A program made the position numbers and the translations under genes. Source: Onstottus_B arcticum (GTDB lineage Bacteria; Acidobacteriota; Blastocatellia; UBA7656). Taken from it: a stretch of DNA of 64,000 bases. Under the pieces are notes generated by a model. It had not been told where the DNA came from and ran no database searches. It was given only the letters and a program-made list of their open reading frames with translations. Each line of letters opens with the position of its first letter. The stretch's first letter is position 1. Of the stretch, positions 17,633-27,500 are shown piece by piece. The stretch lies in assembly GCA_038040485.1 (NCBI GenBank), contig JBBPIE010000034.1, positions 15,733 through 79,732 of the forward strand, read 5' to 3'.

Positions 17633-17708
17633 TTTTGGAAATGAGCGGGACTTCGACCCCGAGGGGCTTACCCAGAATGGCGGATGAACTGACTTACAGA
17701 CTCTATCC

Positions 17709-17887
17709 CAACTCCGTCAGGAGTTGAATGTTTATAGAACCGGGGGATCTTAGGTATCGCACCCCAGAGGGGTGCTATGTGCTGTGTGAACCTTCGAACG
17801 ATGAGCGAATCACCAACATAGCACCCCTCTGGGGTGCGCCACGCGCAACGACCTGCTTCTATAAACATTCAACTCCTAGCGGAGTTG
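17709..17887. repeat. Nested REP-like palindrome cluster
   Basis: Outer units at 17709-17739 and 17857-17887 are perfect inverted copies except for a few loop bases; each contains a CAACTCC/GGAGTTG hairpin followed by AATGTTTATAGAA. Inner units at 17758-17780 and 17816-17838 are a perfect 23-base inverted pair, each holding its own GCACCCC/GGGGTGC hairpin. The cluster fills most of the 300 bases between ppk2 and glpD. The same outer design recurs at 40334-40509 with different stem bases. Confidence 0.85.
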
Positions 17888-17932
17888 TGAGCCGAACGGA
17901 GTCGTTGGTCTAGCGCAGCCGTCGGAAGCAAA

Positions 17933-19495
17933 ATGAATCGTCCGGAGATGCTAAGCCGCGTACTCGCGCGCAACAAACCCTGGGACATCTTGGTCATCGG
18001 CGGAGGTGCGACCGGCGTCGGTATTGCGGTCGACGCCGCGTCACGCGGCTACGAAGTTCTGCTGCTCGAGCAGAGCGACTTCGGCAAAGGTACTTCAAGC
18101 CGCAGCACCAAGCTCGTGCACGGCGGAGTGCGCTACCTCGAGCAAGGCAACATCTCTCTAGTAATGGAAGCGCTGAAAGAGCGCGGGCTGCTGCGCCAGA
18201 ACGCACCACACCTGGTCAGCGATCTTGGTTTCGTCGTTCCCAATTACGAATGGTGGGAAGCGCCCTTCTACGGCATCGGTCTGAAAGTCTACAACCTGCT
18301 CGCCGGCAAGTACGGCTTTGGTGCGTCGCAGATTCTTACCCGCGAGGAAACGCTGGAACGGCTGCCGACGATCAAGCCTGACGGCTTACGCGGCGGCGTG
18401 ATCTACTTCGACGGTCAGTTTGATGACTCGCGGCTGCTGATCAATCTTGTGGCGACTGCGGCCGACGAGGGAGCTACGTTGTTGAACTACGCGCGCGTGA
18501 CGGCAATCTCGTGCGACGAAGACGGCTTTATTGATCGCGTAGCGGTTACGGATGTCGAGGGCGGTGTCGAGTTTGAGTCTTTCGCCAAAGTAGTGATCAA
18601 CGCGGCGGGACCATTCAGCGACTCGGTGCGGCGGTTGGCAGATCCTGGCGCGGCTTCGATGATCGCTCCGAGTCAGGGAATTCATCTTGTCTTCGACCGA
18701 TCGTTTCTTCCCGGCGACAGCGCGATCATGGTTCCGCACACAAGCGACGGCCGCGTGATGTTTGCGATTCCGTGGCACAACCACACGCTGGTTGGCACGA
18801 CCGACACGCCGATCACCGAGCCGACCCTCGAGCCCCGGCCGCTCGAGGAGGAGATCGAGTTCATACTAGAAACAGCAAGCCAGTATCTCGAGAAGGCGCC
18901 CGCGCGAAGCGACGTGCTGAGCGTTTTTGTCGGCATTCGTCCGCTTGTCAAAAGCGGGACCGGCGGGAACACCGCTGCGCTGTCGCGCGATCACACGATT
19001 CACATCGACGGCTCGGGTTTGCTGACCATTGCCGGCGGCAAGTGGACAACTTATCGAAACATGGCAGAAGACTGCGTCAACCAGGCAGCGACGCTTGCGA
19101 GGCTTCCGGAGAAACCGTGTGTGACGAAGGACCTGAACATTCACGGCTTCCACCGGCAGGCTGAGAAGTTCGGCAGTCTTCACATGTACGGGTCTGACGC
19201 GCTTGCGATCCAGGACCTGATTCACTCTGATTCAAGCCGAGGCGAGCCGCTTCATCCGGCGTTGCCTTACTGCGGCGCCGAAGTCATTTGGGCGACTCGA
19301 TCAGAGATGGCTCGCACGGTTGAAGACGTTCTGGCGCGTCGCACACGAGCGTTATTCCTGAACGCGCGAGCTGCGATCGAGATGGCGCCGCCAGTCGCGG
19401 AGCTTATGGCGAAGGAACTTGGACGTGACGACGCGTGGAAGATAGAACAGGTCAGAGCGTTTGAGGAGCTTGCAAAGGGGTATCTGGTGAGTTGA
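17933..19495 (+). CDS. glpD: Glycerol-3-phosphate dehydrogenase (FAD, respiratory)
   Basis: A 520-residue GlpD-type flavoprotein that oxidises glycerol-3-phosphate to dihydroxyacetone phosphate and passes electrons to the quinone pool at the inner membrane. The FAD-binding Rossmann loop VIGGGATGVGIAVDAASRG is at 21-39, and GTSSRSTKLVHGGVRYLEQG is the classical second signature. The C-terminal DAO_C domain is present (ALPYCGAEVIWATRSEMART). It lies downstream of glpK and ppk2 on the same strand, which completes the route from glycerol to glycolysis. Confidence 0.96.
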   Translation: MNRPEMLSRVLARNKPWDILVIGGGATGVGIAVDAASRGYEVLLLEQSDFGKGTSSRSTKLVHGGVRYLEQGNISLVMEALKERGLLRQNAPHLVSDLGFVVPNYEWWEAPFYGIGLKVYNLLAGKYGFGASQILTREETLERLPTIKPDGLRGGVIYFDGQFDDSRLLINLVATAADEGATLLNYARVTAISCDEDGFIDRVAVTDVEGGVEFESFAKVVINAAGPFSDSVRRLADPGAASMIAPSQGIHLVFDRSFLPGDSAIMVPHTSDGRVMFAIPWHNHTLVGTTDTPITEPTLEPRPLEEEIEFILETASQYLEKAPARSDVLSVFVGIRPLVKSGTGGNTAALSRDHTIHIDGSGLLTIAGGKWTTYRNMAEDCVNQAATLARLPEKPCVTKDLNIHGFHRQAEKFGSLHMYGSDALAIQDLIHSDSSRGEPLHPALPYCGAEVIWATRSEMARTVEDVLARRTRALFLNARAAIEMAPPVAELMAKELGRDDAWKIEQVRAFEELAKGYLVS

Positions 19496-19531
19496 GGTTT
19501 CAGCGCAGGGCGGCGGCTCAGTCAGAAACAG

Positions 19532-20140
19532 TTAGCGCCAGATACTCTCAAGCAGCAGAACAAAGCCGGGAAGAACCGGATCACCACTCACCGAGACCGG
19601 GTTCTCCAGACATTCAACAGCAGAATTTGCACGGTAGACCCAGACTTTTCTTTGGCCCGGGTCGATAAGCCAGCCAAGTTGCGCGCCGTTGTCGATGTAC
19701 TCCTGCATCTTTTTCTGAAGCGTCGCAAGGCGATCGCTGTCAGATCGCAGTTCCAAGACGAAGTCGGGACAAAGCGGCGGGAACTTCTTGCGCTCGTTCG
19801 GGCTGAGCGCCTCCCAACGTTCACGTCGAACCCAGGCAACGTCCGGCGAACGGTTTGCTCCATTCGGCAGCTTGAAGACGGTGGAGGAATCGAACCCAAC
19901 TCCCGTACCATCGCCGTTAACCCAGTTGCCCAAGAACCCTACAAGATTGAAGTTGCGGCGTCCGGTTTCTCCTCCAGTCGGGGACATGATGATCAAGTCT
20001 CCTTCGCTCGTACGCTCGATGCGCAGGTCAGGATGAAGCATGCAGAACTGGAAGAACTCGTCATCGCTCATTCGTTGCGCGACGGCGCCGAGGTGCAGGA
20101 CAAGAGAATCATCAGCGGTAGATTCGAGTACGGGCTGCAT
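19532..20140 (-). CDS. Uma2-family (DUF820) PD-(D/E)xK protein
   Basis: A 202-residue Uma2-family protein. Typical phrases are RMSDDEFFQFCMLHPDLRIE near the start, IIMSPTGGETG, NRSPDVAWV and CPDFVLELRSDSDRL, where the Asp and Glu of the nuclease-like core lie. The family is named as a putative restriction-like endonuclease, is expanded in cyanobacteria and Acidobacteriota, and has no proven role. It stands alone, convergent with glpD. Confidence 0.85.
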   Translation of the reverse strand: MQPVLESTADDSLVLHLGAVAQRMSDDEFFQFCMLHPDLRIERTSEGDLIIMSPTGGETGRRNFNLVGFLGNWVNGDGTGVGFDSSTVFKLPNGANRSPDVAWVRRERWEALSPNERKKFPPLCPDFVLELRSDSDRLATLQKKMQEYIDNGAQLGWLIDPGQRKVWVYRANSAVECLENPVSVSGDPVLPGFVLLLESIWR

Positions 20141-20251
20141 TAGGCTTCCTCCTTCCAGGTGCTGCGGCGCCCACGACTCCGAGACAATCTTAGCGTATGA
20201 TTTCGGAGCTTCCTCAACTCTGAGTCTCTAGAAGCTATCTTGATTTGAATT

Positions 20252-20650
20252 CTATTTATGCAAGACCGCAAAAATAGCTGCAAGCGCGGCTATGAGGGCG
20301 GTGATTACCCCAATGAGGCGAATCAGATTCTCAACCCGTTTTCTCCTAATCACACCTTGAAGCTTGGCACTACCGGAAGGGCTGAGGCGGCGATAGGTTC
20401 GCTCGGTTGAGGAATGTCCCTCTACCTCCTCCCATTCTGGTAGAACGTCTATTCCCATTCGGTCCGCCTTAGTCCTGAGCGGCTGTTCTAAAAGCCCTGT
20501 CAACTTACGCTCGGGCTCAAACGCTTCGCTCGATGCGGGATTACTGAAACCATTTCGTATCTCGTCGCCCCATCCGTCGTAGATCGCTGAAATCTCTTCT
20601 TGAAGCTGACTGATCTTTGCTTTTCTCTCGTGCGATTTTCTGAAAAACAT
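20252..20650 (-). CDS. Small protein with C-terminal membrane anchor, unknown function
   Basis: A 132-residue protein. An N-terminal coiled-coil-like helix (RKAKISQLQEEISAIY) leads into a charged middle and ends with a single hydrophobic helix (LIRLIGVITALIAALAAIFA). This makes it a likely tail-anchored protein with its bulk in the cytoplasm. It has no family I recognise and no obvious operon partner. Confidence 0.5.
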   Translation of the reverse strand: MFFRKSHERKAKISQLQEEISAIYDGWGDEIRNGFSNPASSEAFEPERKLTGLLEQPLRTKADRMGIDVLPEWEEVEGHSSTERTYRRLSPSGSAKLQGVIRRKRVENLIRLIGVITALIAALAAIFAVLHK

Positions 20651-20757
20651 GTGGCCCCTTTCAAAGGCACGGCCATCTCTCTTTACCAGTGCTATTGCTC
20701 TTCAATACCCGATTTCAGAAATTGCATTCTTCGGCACACCATCCGAGACCTCTGGTG

Positions 20758-21414
20758 TTAGCCACCCGCGTCAGAGGGAAATGCCAAGCGCGCGAGGCGC
20801 GCCGTGAGGTCGGAGAGATATCGCCGCAACTCATCAACCGAGACGCCGCCAGGCGCTACTAGGTCGTCTCCGAGCTTTATCTCACTTAAGACCCAACCAA
20901 GCTGGGCGGGCGTCAATCCGCTGTCCTTCAATTGAGCAGCCGCGAGCGCGTCCTCGGCCCGGTAGCCCGCCAGCTCAAGGGCGCGCACATCAACCAGGTC
21001 GCGAATCTCTGATCGTGATAGGAGAGCGCAAAGCTTGTTTGACAGGATCTCTTCAGGTGGATCGACTCTGATTCCATGCATCAGCGGTTTCTCATGCACT
21101 CGCTGCGCGACGCGCTCGCGCACCAAGTCGATCACCAGTGCCTCAGAACTGCGCCGGAGGAGGACACGCCGAAAATCGGGCGATGTTTGAATCTGTTCAA
21201 CAGACGCCCCTTGCTCGCGAGCGATCTCGGAGCACAATGCAAAACCATGGTCGAGCGCGTCGGTCAGGGTGAAAAGGTCGAGGTCATGAGTCACGCGATG
21301 CCCGAGATGAAAGCCGGCAAGCGCGCCCCCACCAGTTAGGAAAAATCGACCTTCCCGGCTGAAGAAAGCCGACAGAAACTCTTTCTGAAAATCAGTGAGC
21401 TTGCTACCTTCCAA
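20758..21414 (-). CDS. AbiEii/AbiGii-type nucleotidyltransferase toxin
   Basis: A 218-residue protein of the AbiEii family (DUF1814). The nucleotidyltransferase signature is visible as FFLTGGGALAGFHL followed by HDLDLF (GG and D-x-D), with EILSNKLCALLSRSEIRDLVD further on. Such toxins are minimal nucleotidyltransferases and act with a partner protein as type IV toxin-antitoxin or abortive infection pairs. The start is TTG at 21414 with AAGAGGG upstream; it overlaps the preceding gene by 11 bases, so the two are translated together. Confidence 0.8.
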   Translation of the reverse strand: MEGSKLTDFQKEFLSAFFSREGRFFLTGGGALAGFHLGHRVTHDLDLFTLTDALDHGFALCSEIAREQGASVEQIQTSPDFRRVLLRRSSEALVIDLVRERVAQRVHEKPLMHGIRVDPPEEILSNKLCALLSRSEIRDLVDVRALELAGYRAEDALAAAQLKDSGLTPAQLGWVLSEIKLGDDLVAPGGVSVDELRRYLSDLTARLARLAFPSDAGG

Positions 21415-21703
21415 TCAGACCCTCTTGGTGCCAGCGCTCAAGAAGAAACTCCCAGAACCGTCTGCGACGGCCCAAGTGCTTTGAGACCTCCGGCCATCGT
21501 CGCCACACCTCATCCGGTGAAGTGAACTTCCACACATCAGTGTCCCGCGCTTCCCGGAGCGCCTTGCTCAGAAGCCGAGTTTGTTCGGAAGGGGAAGCCT
21601 CCGCCAGCCGTTCCTTGAACTCGGAGACCGTCATTGGTTCGTCCCAAAGGAAATAAGGAATGGCCTGCGGGTCGTCGAGATCTGTTGAAAGTGGAACGCC
21701 CAT
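21404..21703 (-). CDS. Probable antitoxin partner of the AbiEii-like toxin
   Basis: The start at 21703 follows GGAGG by four bases and gives 99 residues. The product is helical and charged (EFKERLAEASPSEQTRLLSK, KFTSPDEVWRRWPEVSKHLG) and resembles small DUF6036 or AbiEi-less partners found before AbiEii genes. Its stop overlaps the toxin start. Function is inferred from position and overlap; I cannot name the exact family. Confidence 0.55.
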   Translation of the reverse strand: MGVPLSTDLDDPQAIPYFLWDEPMTVSEFKERLAEASPSEQTRLLSKALREARDTDVWKFTSPDEVWRRWPEVSKHLGRRRRFWEFLLERWHQEGLIGR

Positions 21704-21822
21704 TTGACCTCCGATTAGGCTCAAACACTAAACTCGCTAAATCTGAGGATATGGCTTACAGGATTTCTAAGCAAGGATTCACCGCCGGTCACAAACCGAC
21801 CTGCGTGCTAACAAGCTAACGA

Positions 21823-23403
21823 CTACTTCCTCACCGTCGGATATTGAATCCCAAGCTGCTCGAGATAAGTCTTGTGCTTCGCCGGGTCGTAGTAATACTT
21901 CTTCAACTCGGGCGCGAACTTCTCCATCTTCTCTTTGTTCAGTTCAATCGCAGGTTGATCGTTCGCTCCCATCAGAGGCGTGTATTTTATCTCTTTGGTC
22001 TGAACCTCATTAAAGTAGGCCCACGCCTGTTTGACCAGTTCGGGAGAAAGCAGGAAGTCGAGCGCAGTTGTGGCTTGTACCTTCGCACCCGCGGTCGAGC
22101 CTTTGTGTGCAATCGGAGTCGCCATCGCCACCGCATTCTCCCAACTGTGACCCGGCAGGTTTGGAATATTAGCCGGATAGCGCAGGTAAACCATCGGGAC
22201 GTTCCACGAGATGTCGCCTACGTCGTCCGAGCCACCGCTTTGCGGTTCCCTTGGCGGTTCGAGCTTCTCGACTCTTGTCTTCAAGCCGTCGACCTTGGAT
22301 GCGATCTCCTTTTGCAATGCCTTCGCAAGCGTCTGATCGGCGTCGCTCCATTCGGGCATGCCCGCCATATCGATGTTCTTCTGCTGAGCCTCGGCGATTA
22401 CCTTGTTGAAATGCGGAGGCCAGGCCGACCCGACGATGCGCTGAGTCACCGTCGTGCCGGTCATCATCGCCGCCGCCTGCGCCATCTTGTTGCCGATTTC
22501 GTACAGCTCTTTGATGCGCGTATAGTCGAGCTCGCGGAAGTAGTACCAGACGCCGGCCTCCGACGGAACGACGTTGGGTTGATCGCCGCCGTTGATGACA
22601 ACGTAGTGCGAACGTTGCTGCAATCGCAGGTGCTCGCGCCGGTAGTTCCACCCGACGTTCATCAACTCGACCGCGTCCAACGCGCTTCGGCCAGACCACG
22701 GCGCGCCCGCCGAGTGTGACGCCTTGCCGTGAAAGAAGTATTGCACCGAAACCATGCCGCTGCTGGCGAAGCCCTGACCGTACGAAGTGGCGAATCCGTC
22801 GCTCACGTGACAGCCCAACATCACGTCGACATCTTTGAACAGACCCGCTCGCACAAAGTAAGCCTTTGAACCGAGTTGCTCTTCGGCGACGCCGGGAAAG
22901 AGCTTGATGGTGCCCGCGAGCTTGTACTTCTCCATCAGCTTCTTTAGCACGATGGCGGCGGTCACATTAACGGCTTGTCCCGAGTTGTGGCCTTCGCCGT
23001 GGCCGGGCGCGCCTTCGATGAGCGGGTCGTGGTAGGCAACGCCCGGCTTCTGTGAAGCTCGGGGGATGCAGTCGATGTCGGTGATGAAGCCGATGACCGG
23101 TTTGCCGGAGCCGTAGCTGGCTACCCAGGCGGTCGGCATGCCGACTATTCCGAGTTCGACTTTGAAGCCGTTCCTCTCGAGAGTTCCGGTGATGTACTTT
23201 GAGGTTTCGAACTCCTGGAACCCCAGCTCGCTGAAGCTAAAGATCTGGTCGACCATCTGCTGGGTGAGAGTTTGCATCGACGCGACTTCGTTGATGGCTT
23301 CGCGCTTGAGGTCGTCGAGCCTGGGAGCTGTTTGAGTTTGAGCCGGCAGACTGATTGCCAGAATAATCGTGATCGAAAGCAGCAACGCTTTTGTGCTCAT
23401 CAT
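21823..23403 (-). CDS. Secreted M20-family amidohydrolase (AbgB-like)
   Basis: The 526-residue product begins with a signal peptide (LLLSITIILAISLPAQTQ). The metal-binding region of M20 peptidases is visible as GEGHNSGQAVNVTAA and the catalytic-side GVAEEQLGSKAYFVRAG. A dimerisation domain follows with HGKASHSAGAPWSGRSALDA. This is the p-aminobenzoyl-glutamate hydrolase/indole-acetyl-amino-acid hydrolase branch. It would act in the periplasm or outside, cleaving an N-acyl amino acid or dipeptide. It is monocistronic. Confidence 0.85.
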   Translation of the reverse strand: MMSTKALLLSITIILAISLPAQTQTAPRLDDLKREAINEVASMQTLTQQMVDQIFSFSELGFQEFETSKYITGTLERNGFKVELGIVGMPTAWVASYGSGKPVIGFITDIDCIPRASQKPGVAYHDPLIEGAPGHGEGHNSGQAVNVTAAIVLKKLMEKYKLAGTIKLFPGVAEEQLGSKAYFVRAGLFKDVDVMLGCHVSDGFATSYGQGFASSGMVSVQYFFHGKASHSAGAPWSGRSALDAVELMNVGWNYRREHLRLQQRSHYVVINGGDQPNVVPSEAGVWYYFRELDYTRIKELYEIGNKMAQAAAMMTGTTVTQRIVGSAWPPHFNKVIAEAQQKNIDMAGMPEWSDADQTLAKALQKEIASKVDGLKTRVEKLEPPREPQSGGSDDVGDISWNVPMVYLRYPANIPNLPGHSWENAVAMATPIAHKGSTAGAKVQATTALDFLLSPELVKQAWAYFNEVQTKEIKYTPLMGANDQPAIELNKEKMEKFAPELKKYYYDPAKHKTYLEQLGIQYPTVRK

Positions 23404-23450
23404 TCCTCCACATCCCTCGGCTTCAATTGTTCAACAACCGGGACCACACT

Positions 23451-23804
23451 TCACCAGCCGGGCCACAGCCGGGAAATGGCAAGGTCCAGCGCGAGGCCCA
23501 CCGCGTAACCAGCTACAAACATCAGCAAGCAAATACCCGCACGTTTTGCGAAACTGTAACGGCGAACGAGCTTACTTCGATATCGAAGATAGGTTAGAGC
23601 GGTAACCAACAACGGGATACTCGGGTCCGGGTAGCCTGGCAGCACCCTCTTCGCGATGCTATTGATCACCAGGGCAGCTCCTGTGATCCATAGCATCGGC
23701 ACAACGATTCGGTCCCAATCGTCGCCAGGCACCGGCGGCGAGAAGTCGGCACGCTTCTCAGGTTCACCATCGCTGGCAATCTGCTGTGAATCATCGTCGG
23801 CCAT
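23451..23804 (-). CDS. Small membrane protein of unknown function
   Basis: With ATG at 23804 and AAAGG five bases upstream, the product is 117 residues. Three or four hydrophobic helices are visible (MLWITGAALVINSIA, LLVTALTYLRY, GICLLMFVAGYAVGLAL) after a polar N-terminus. It follows the REP cluster and precedes the amidohydrolase on the same strand, with 47 bases between. No family recognised. Confidence 0.5.
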   Translation of the reverse strand: MADDDSQQIASDGEPEKRADFSPPVPGDDWDRIVVPMLWITGAALVINSIAKRVLPGYPDPSIPLLVTALTYLRYRSKLVRRYSFAKRAGICLLMFVAGYAVGLALDLAISRLWPGW

Positions 23805-23950
23805 GAGCACCTTTGGCGCGAACCAAGTCGCGATGCGGCAGGGTATGACTTCCGTAGGTTGAAGTCAACAACGCTCGAGCGGAGGGGCGCGCGTCAGACC
23901 GCGGCCATCGCGGCCGCCGGTAATCAGTTTTGACATTCAGCGCATTTGAT

Positions 23951-24199
23951 CATACCCACCTCGTGAGAGGTGGGTTCCTGATGCTTTAGGCTACGAGCAC
24001 CGCCGTGTTGCGTCATACCCACCTCGTGAGAGGTGGGTTCCTGATGCTGTTGCCTTTCGAGCGAATTAGATCGCTTGCATCTCATCGTAGGTTCGAGCAT
24101 CACCGACCCACCTCTCACGAGGTGGGTATGCAAACAGCGTAGGCCGGCTCTTCTGTAGGCTGGAGCATCACCATACCCACCTCTCACGCGGTGGGTATG
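23951..24199. repeat. REP-like hairpin cluster (four units, two in each direction)
   Basis: Units at 23951-23985 and 24014-24048 are identical 35-base copies, each with an ACCCACCTC/GAGGTGGGT hairpin and the tail TCCTGATGCT. Units at 24096-24130 and 24164-24199 are the inverted forms, preceded by GTAGGTTCGAGCATCACC or GTAGGCTGGAGCATCACC. One copy has a stem base changed (CACGCGG), so the set is not freshly duplicated. No RAYT transposase lies in the window. This is not a CRISPR array, because units occur in both orientations and the gaps differ. Confidence 0.9.
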
Positions 24200-24557
24200 C
24201 GCGAACGGATGACGCGCACGCCGAGCGGAGCTAACTCGACGATCCAGGATCGCTCACGGGCGGACTCTTGCTCGCCTGGGAGCTGCGTCATTCACTGACC
24301 AAATGAGGCAGCAGATTTTTTGTAACCGCCTCGAAGCCTCTTCGGTATTGGGTGTCAGGCGGGCGCGCTCGTGACCGTGCTTCCACTGGCGCGGACGCGA
24401 GCACGCTCTGCCCGCTTCCTTCAGCATTCGACGGCGATAATCAAGGCTCACAAGGTCTGTCATTAGTGCCCTTCCCGCTCTTGATCTTGTGTACCTAGTC
24501 CTTCCCTGTTTATGCTACCCCGAATCCTGTTATCAGAATCTACCAACGGAGGTCACG
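24200..24557. other. Intergenic stretch before the M14 peptidase
   Basis: An open minus-strand frame of 69 codons at 24254-24463 is Arg-rich and has no ribosome site or family signature, so I do not call it. The last 20 bases hold ACGGAGG before the M14 start. Nothing else is recognisable. Confidence 0.4.
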
Positions 24558-27500
24558 ATGAATTCTCGAAGCTCGTCTCCAGCCAGCCTAAAGCGTGCCG
24601 GCTCGGACTCAAGTCGGCGATCCCTGGTCTGTTCGCCCGGGAATGCGCGCGGGCTGACTTTTGCGACGCTCCTTATTGCCGCCTGTGCGATGTTCGGCGT
24701 ATTGACCCAGAGCGGCCGCGCCGCCGGCCCGCACCCGGCGCCACAAAAGAAAGCCAAAACTAAGGCTGCCGCCGCTCCGGTTTCGCGCCTCAACGATGAG
24801 TACACCGCGAAGATCAAGGAGTACACGACCGAGAAATACTTTCTGACCGAACTGGTAGATCATCTGCCGGCATCCGACAAAGTCCCTTCGCCCGACAAGG
24901 TGCTCGGGTACGTCGTCGGCACTCCGAACAAACTCACTCACACGGCGCTTATGTACAAGTACTATCGCGAGCTGGAAAAGGCCTCGCCCCGAGTGCGAGT
25001 CTTTACCGCGCCCGAACGCAGCGAAGAAGGCCGCGAACAGTTACTCGTCGTGGTCAGCGACGAAGCAAACATCGCGAAGCTGGACCGCTACAAGGAAATC
25101 ACCGCGCGGCTTGCGGACCCGCGCAAGACAACCGACGCCGAAGCTCAGCAGTTGATCGGCGAGGGGAAAGCAATCTACTGGGCTTCGGGCTCGATTCATT
25201 CGCCCGAGACCGGCTCGCCTGAGATGTTGATGGAACTCGCGTATCGGCTTGCGGTCGAGGACTCGCCATTCATCGAGGCCATCCGCAAGAACGTGATCGT
25301 GATGATCACCCCGGCCCTGGAAGTCGACGGCCGCGACCGCGCGGTTGATCAGTACAACTACCGCAAGGCGAATCCAAACAAACAGGCGCCGCCGCTGCTC
25401 TACTGGGGCAAGTACGTAGCGCACGACAACAACCGCGACGGCCTGGGCATGGCGCTTGCGCTTTCGCGCAATCAGATGAAGACCTTTCTCGAGTATCACC
25501 CGGCGGTGCTGCACGACCTGCACGAGTCGGTCCCGTTTCTCTACACATCGACTGGAACCGGGCCTTATAACGCGTGGCTCGATCCGCTGGTTATTGATGA
25601 GTGGCATGTGCTGGCCTATCACGAGATCGAACAGATGACCAAGCGCGGCGTGCCGGGCGTATGGACTCACGGGTTCTACGACGGTTGGGCGCCGAACTAC
25701 ATGTTCTACGTGGCCAACGGCCACAACTCGATCGGAAGGTTCTACGAGACATTCGGCGGACAGGGCGCCGACACAAGCGTGCGAAGTGTGGGCGCGCAGT
25801 CACAGCGCGATTGGTTCAGGCCCAACCCGCCGCTGCCGTGGGTGAAGTGGTCGATCCGCAACAACATCAACATGCAGCAGTCGGGAATTCTGTTTGCGAT
25901 CAACTACGTTGCAAATCAGAAGGAGCGCTTTCTCAACAACTTTTACATAAAGAGCAAGCGTTCGATTTCCAAGGCCGCAAACGAAGGCCCTGCCGCGTGG
26001 GTCATTCCGGGAGACTCGCCCCGGCCCGTTGAAGCAGCGGACACCGTAAACCTGCTTCGCTTGATGGGAGTCGAGGTCCATACAACGCCAAAAGAACTGG
26101 AGGTTAAAGACCAGAAGTACCCGGCCGGTTCTTACATCGTTCGAATGGACCAGCCCTATTCGCGAATGGCCGACATGCTTTTTGATACGCAGTACTACAA
26201 CGTCAACGACCCGCGCCCATACGACGATACGGGCTGGACGCTGGGCGCGCTTCGCAACGTCAAGACGGTCAGGGTTACGGATAAGGCGGTCCTTGAAGCC
26301 CCTATGGTGCTGCTGACCAGCGACGCCAAGGTCAAAGGCAGGATCGCCGGATCGGCTTCCACTGCCGGTTTCATCATCAACCACAACACTGACAACACGC
26401 TGGCGACGCTTCGCTACAGGCTGAAAGACGTGAAGATCGTCGCCGCCGAAGACTCGTTCAAGATCGGCGATCAGCAGTTCAACACCGGCTCGTTCATTAT
26501 CAAGAGCGAAGGCAACGCGGCAGATCTCCGCCAAAAACTCGAAGCAGCGGTTACGGAACTCGGGGTCACCGCTTTGGCCGTTGATAAGCTTCCCGAGGTG
26601 AAGACTCACGAGCTTGCAGTCCCGCGCATTGCGATCGTTCACACGTGGACCAACACTCAGAACGAAGGCTGGTTTCGCATAGAGTTCGACCGTTTGAAGA
26701 TTCCTTACTCATACATCTCGGTGCACGAACTCCGCGACACGTTGAATCTTCGCGAGAAGTACGACGTTCTGATCTTCCCGCCGGTTGGCGGAAGCGCGCA
26801 GTCGATCGTCAACGGCACACCCAGGCGCGGCGAGCCAATTCCCTGGAAACAATCCGACATCACGCCGAACTTCGCTTCGTCGCCGGATCAAACCGATGAC
26901 ATGCGCGGCGGGATAGAGTTGCGCGGAGTTGTTAACTTGCAGCGGTTCATCGAAGACGGAGGGTTGTTCATCACTATCACGAACATCGCGCAGATACCGA
27001 TCGATTACGGGATCACGACGGGGGTGACGATCGAAGCGTCCCGACTGCTTCAGGCGCGGGGCTCGGTCTACAACGCAACGTTCGCGGATCGCAAGAGCCC
27101 GATCGCTTACGGGTACGGCGACTCGCTTCCTGTGTATTTCAATCAAGCGCCTTTGTTCAACGTGAGCGCATTTCCAGGCGGCGGCTTCGGGGGAGGCGGC
27201 GGCGGCGGCGGCGGAGGCGCGGCAGGTCCGAGGCCGTCCGGTCGCGGGACTCTCAGCGATCCCGACGTCATTCAGTCGATGCCGCAAGCCGGCACGCGGC
27301 CGGTTCAACCGACACGTCCAGGCGAAGAAGGCATTCCCGAAGAGATTCGCCAGTTTGCTCCGGGGTTGATCGTTCCGCCAAACATGCGGCCTCGAGTCGT
27401 GTTGCGATTCAATTCGAGCGAGAAAGATCTGCTGATCAGCGGAATGCTAGCAGGTGGGAGTGAGCTTGCAGGCAAGCCCGCCGTAGTTGATGTGCCGGTT

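Noticed and set aside
23951..24199. Possible CRISPR array
   Set aside because: Only four units, in both orientations, with unequal gaps and no cas genes; a REP-like block fits better.
24254..24463. 69-codon minus-strand frame after the REP cluster
   Set aside because: Arg-rich, no ribosome site, no family signal; could not be supported as a gene.
25800..26642. Minus-strand frame of 280 codons
   Set aside because: Antisense to the M14 peptidase gene; composition typical of a shadow frame in GC-rich DNA.
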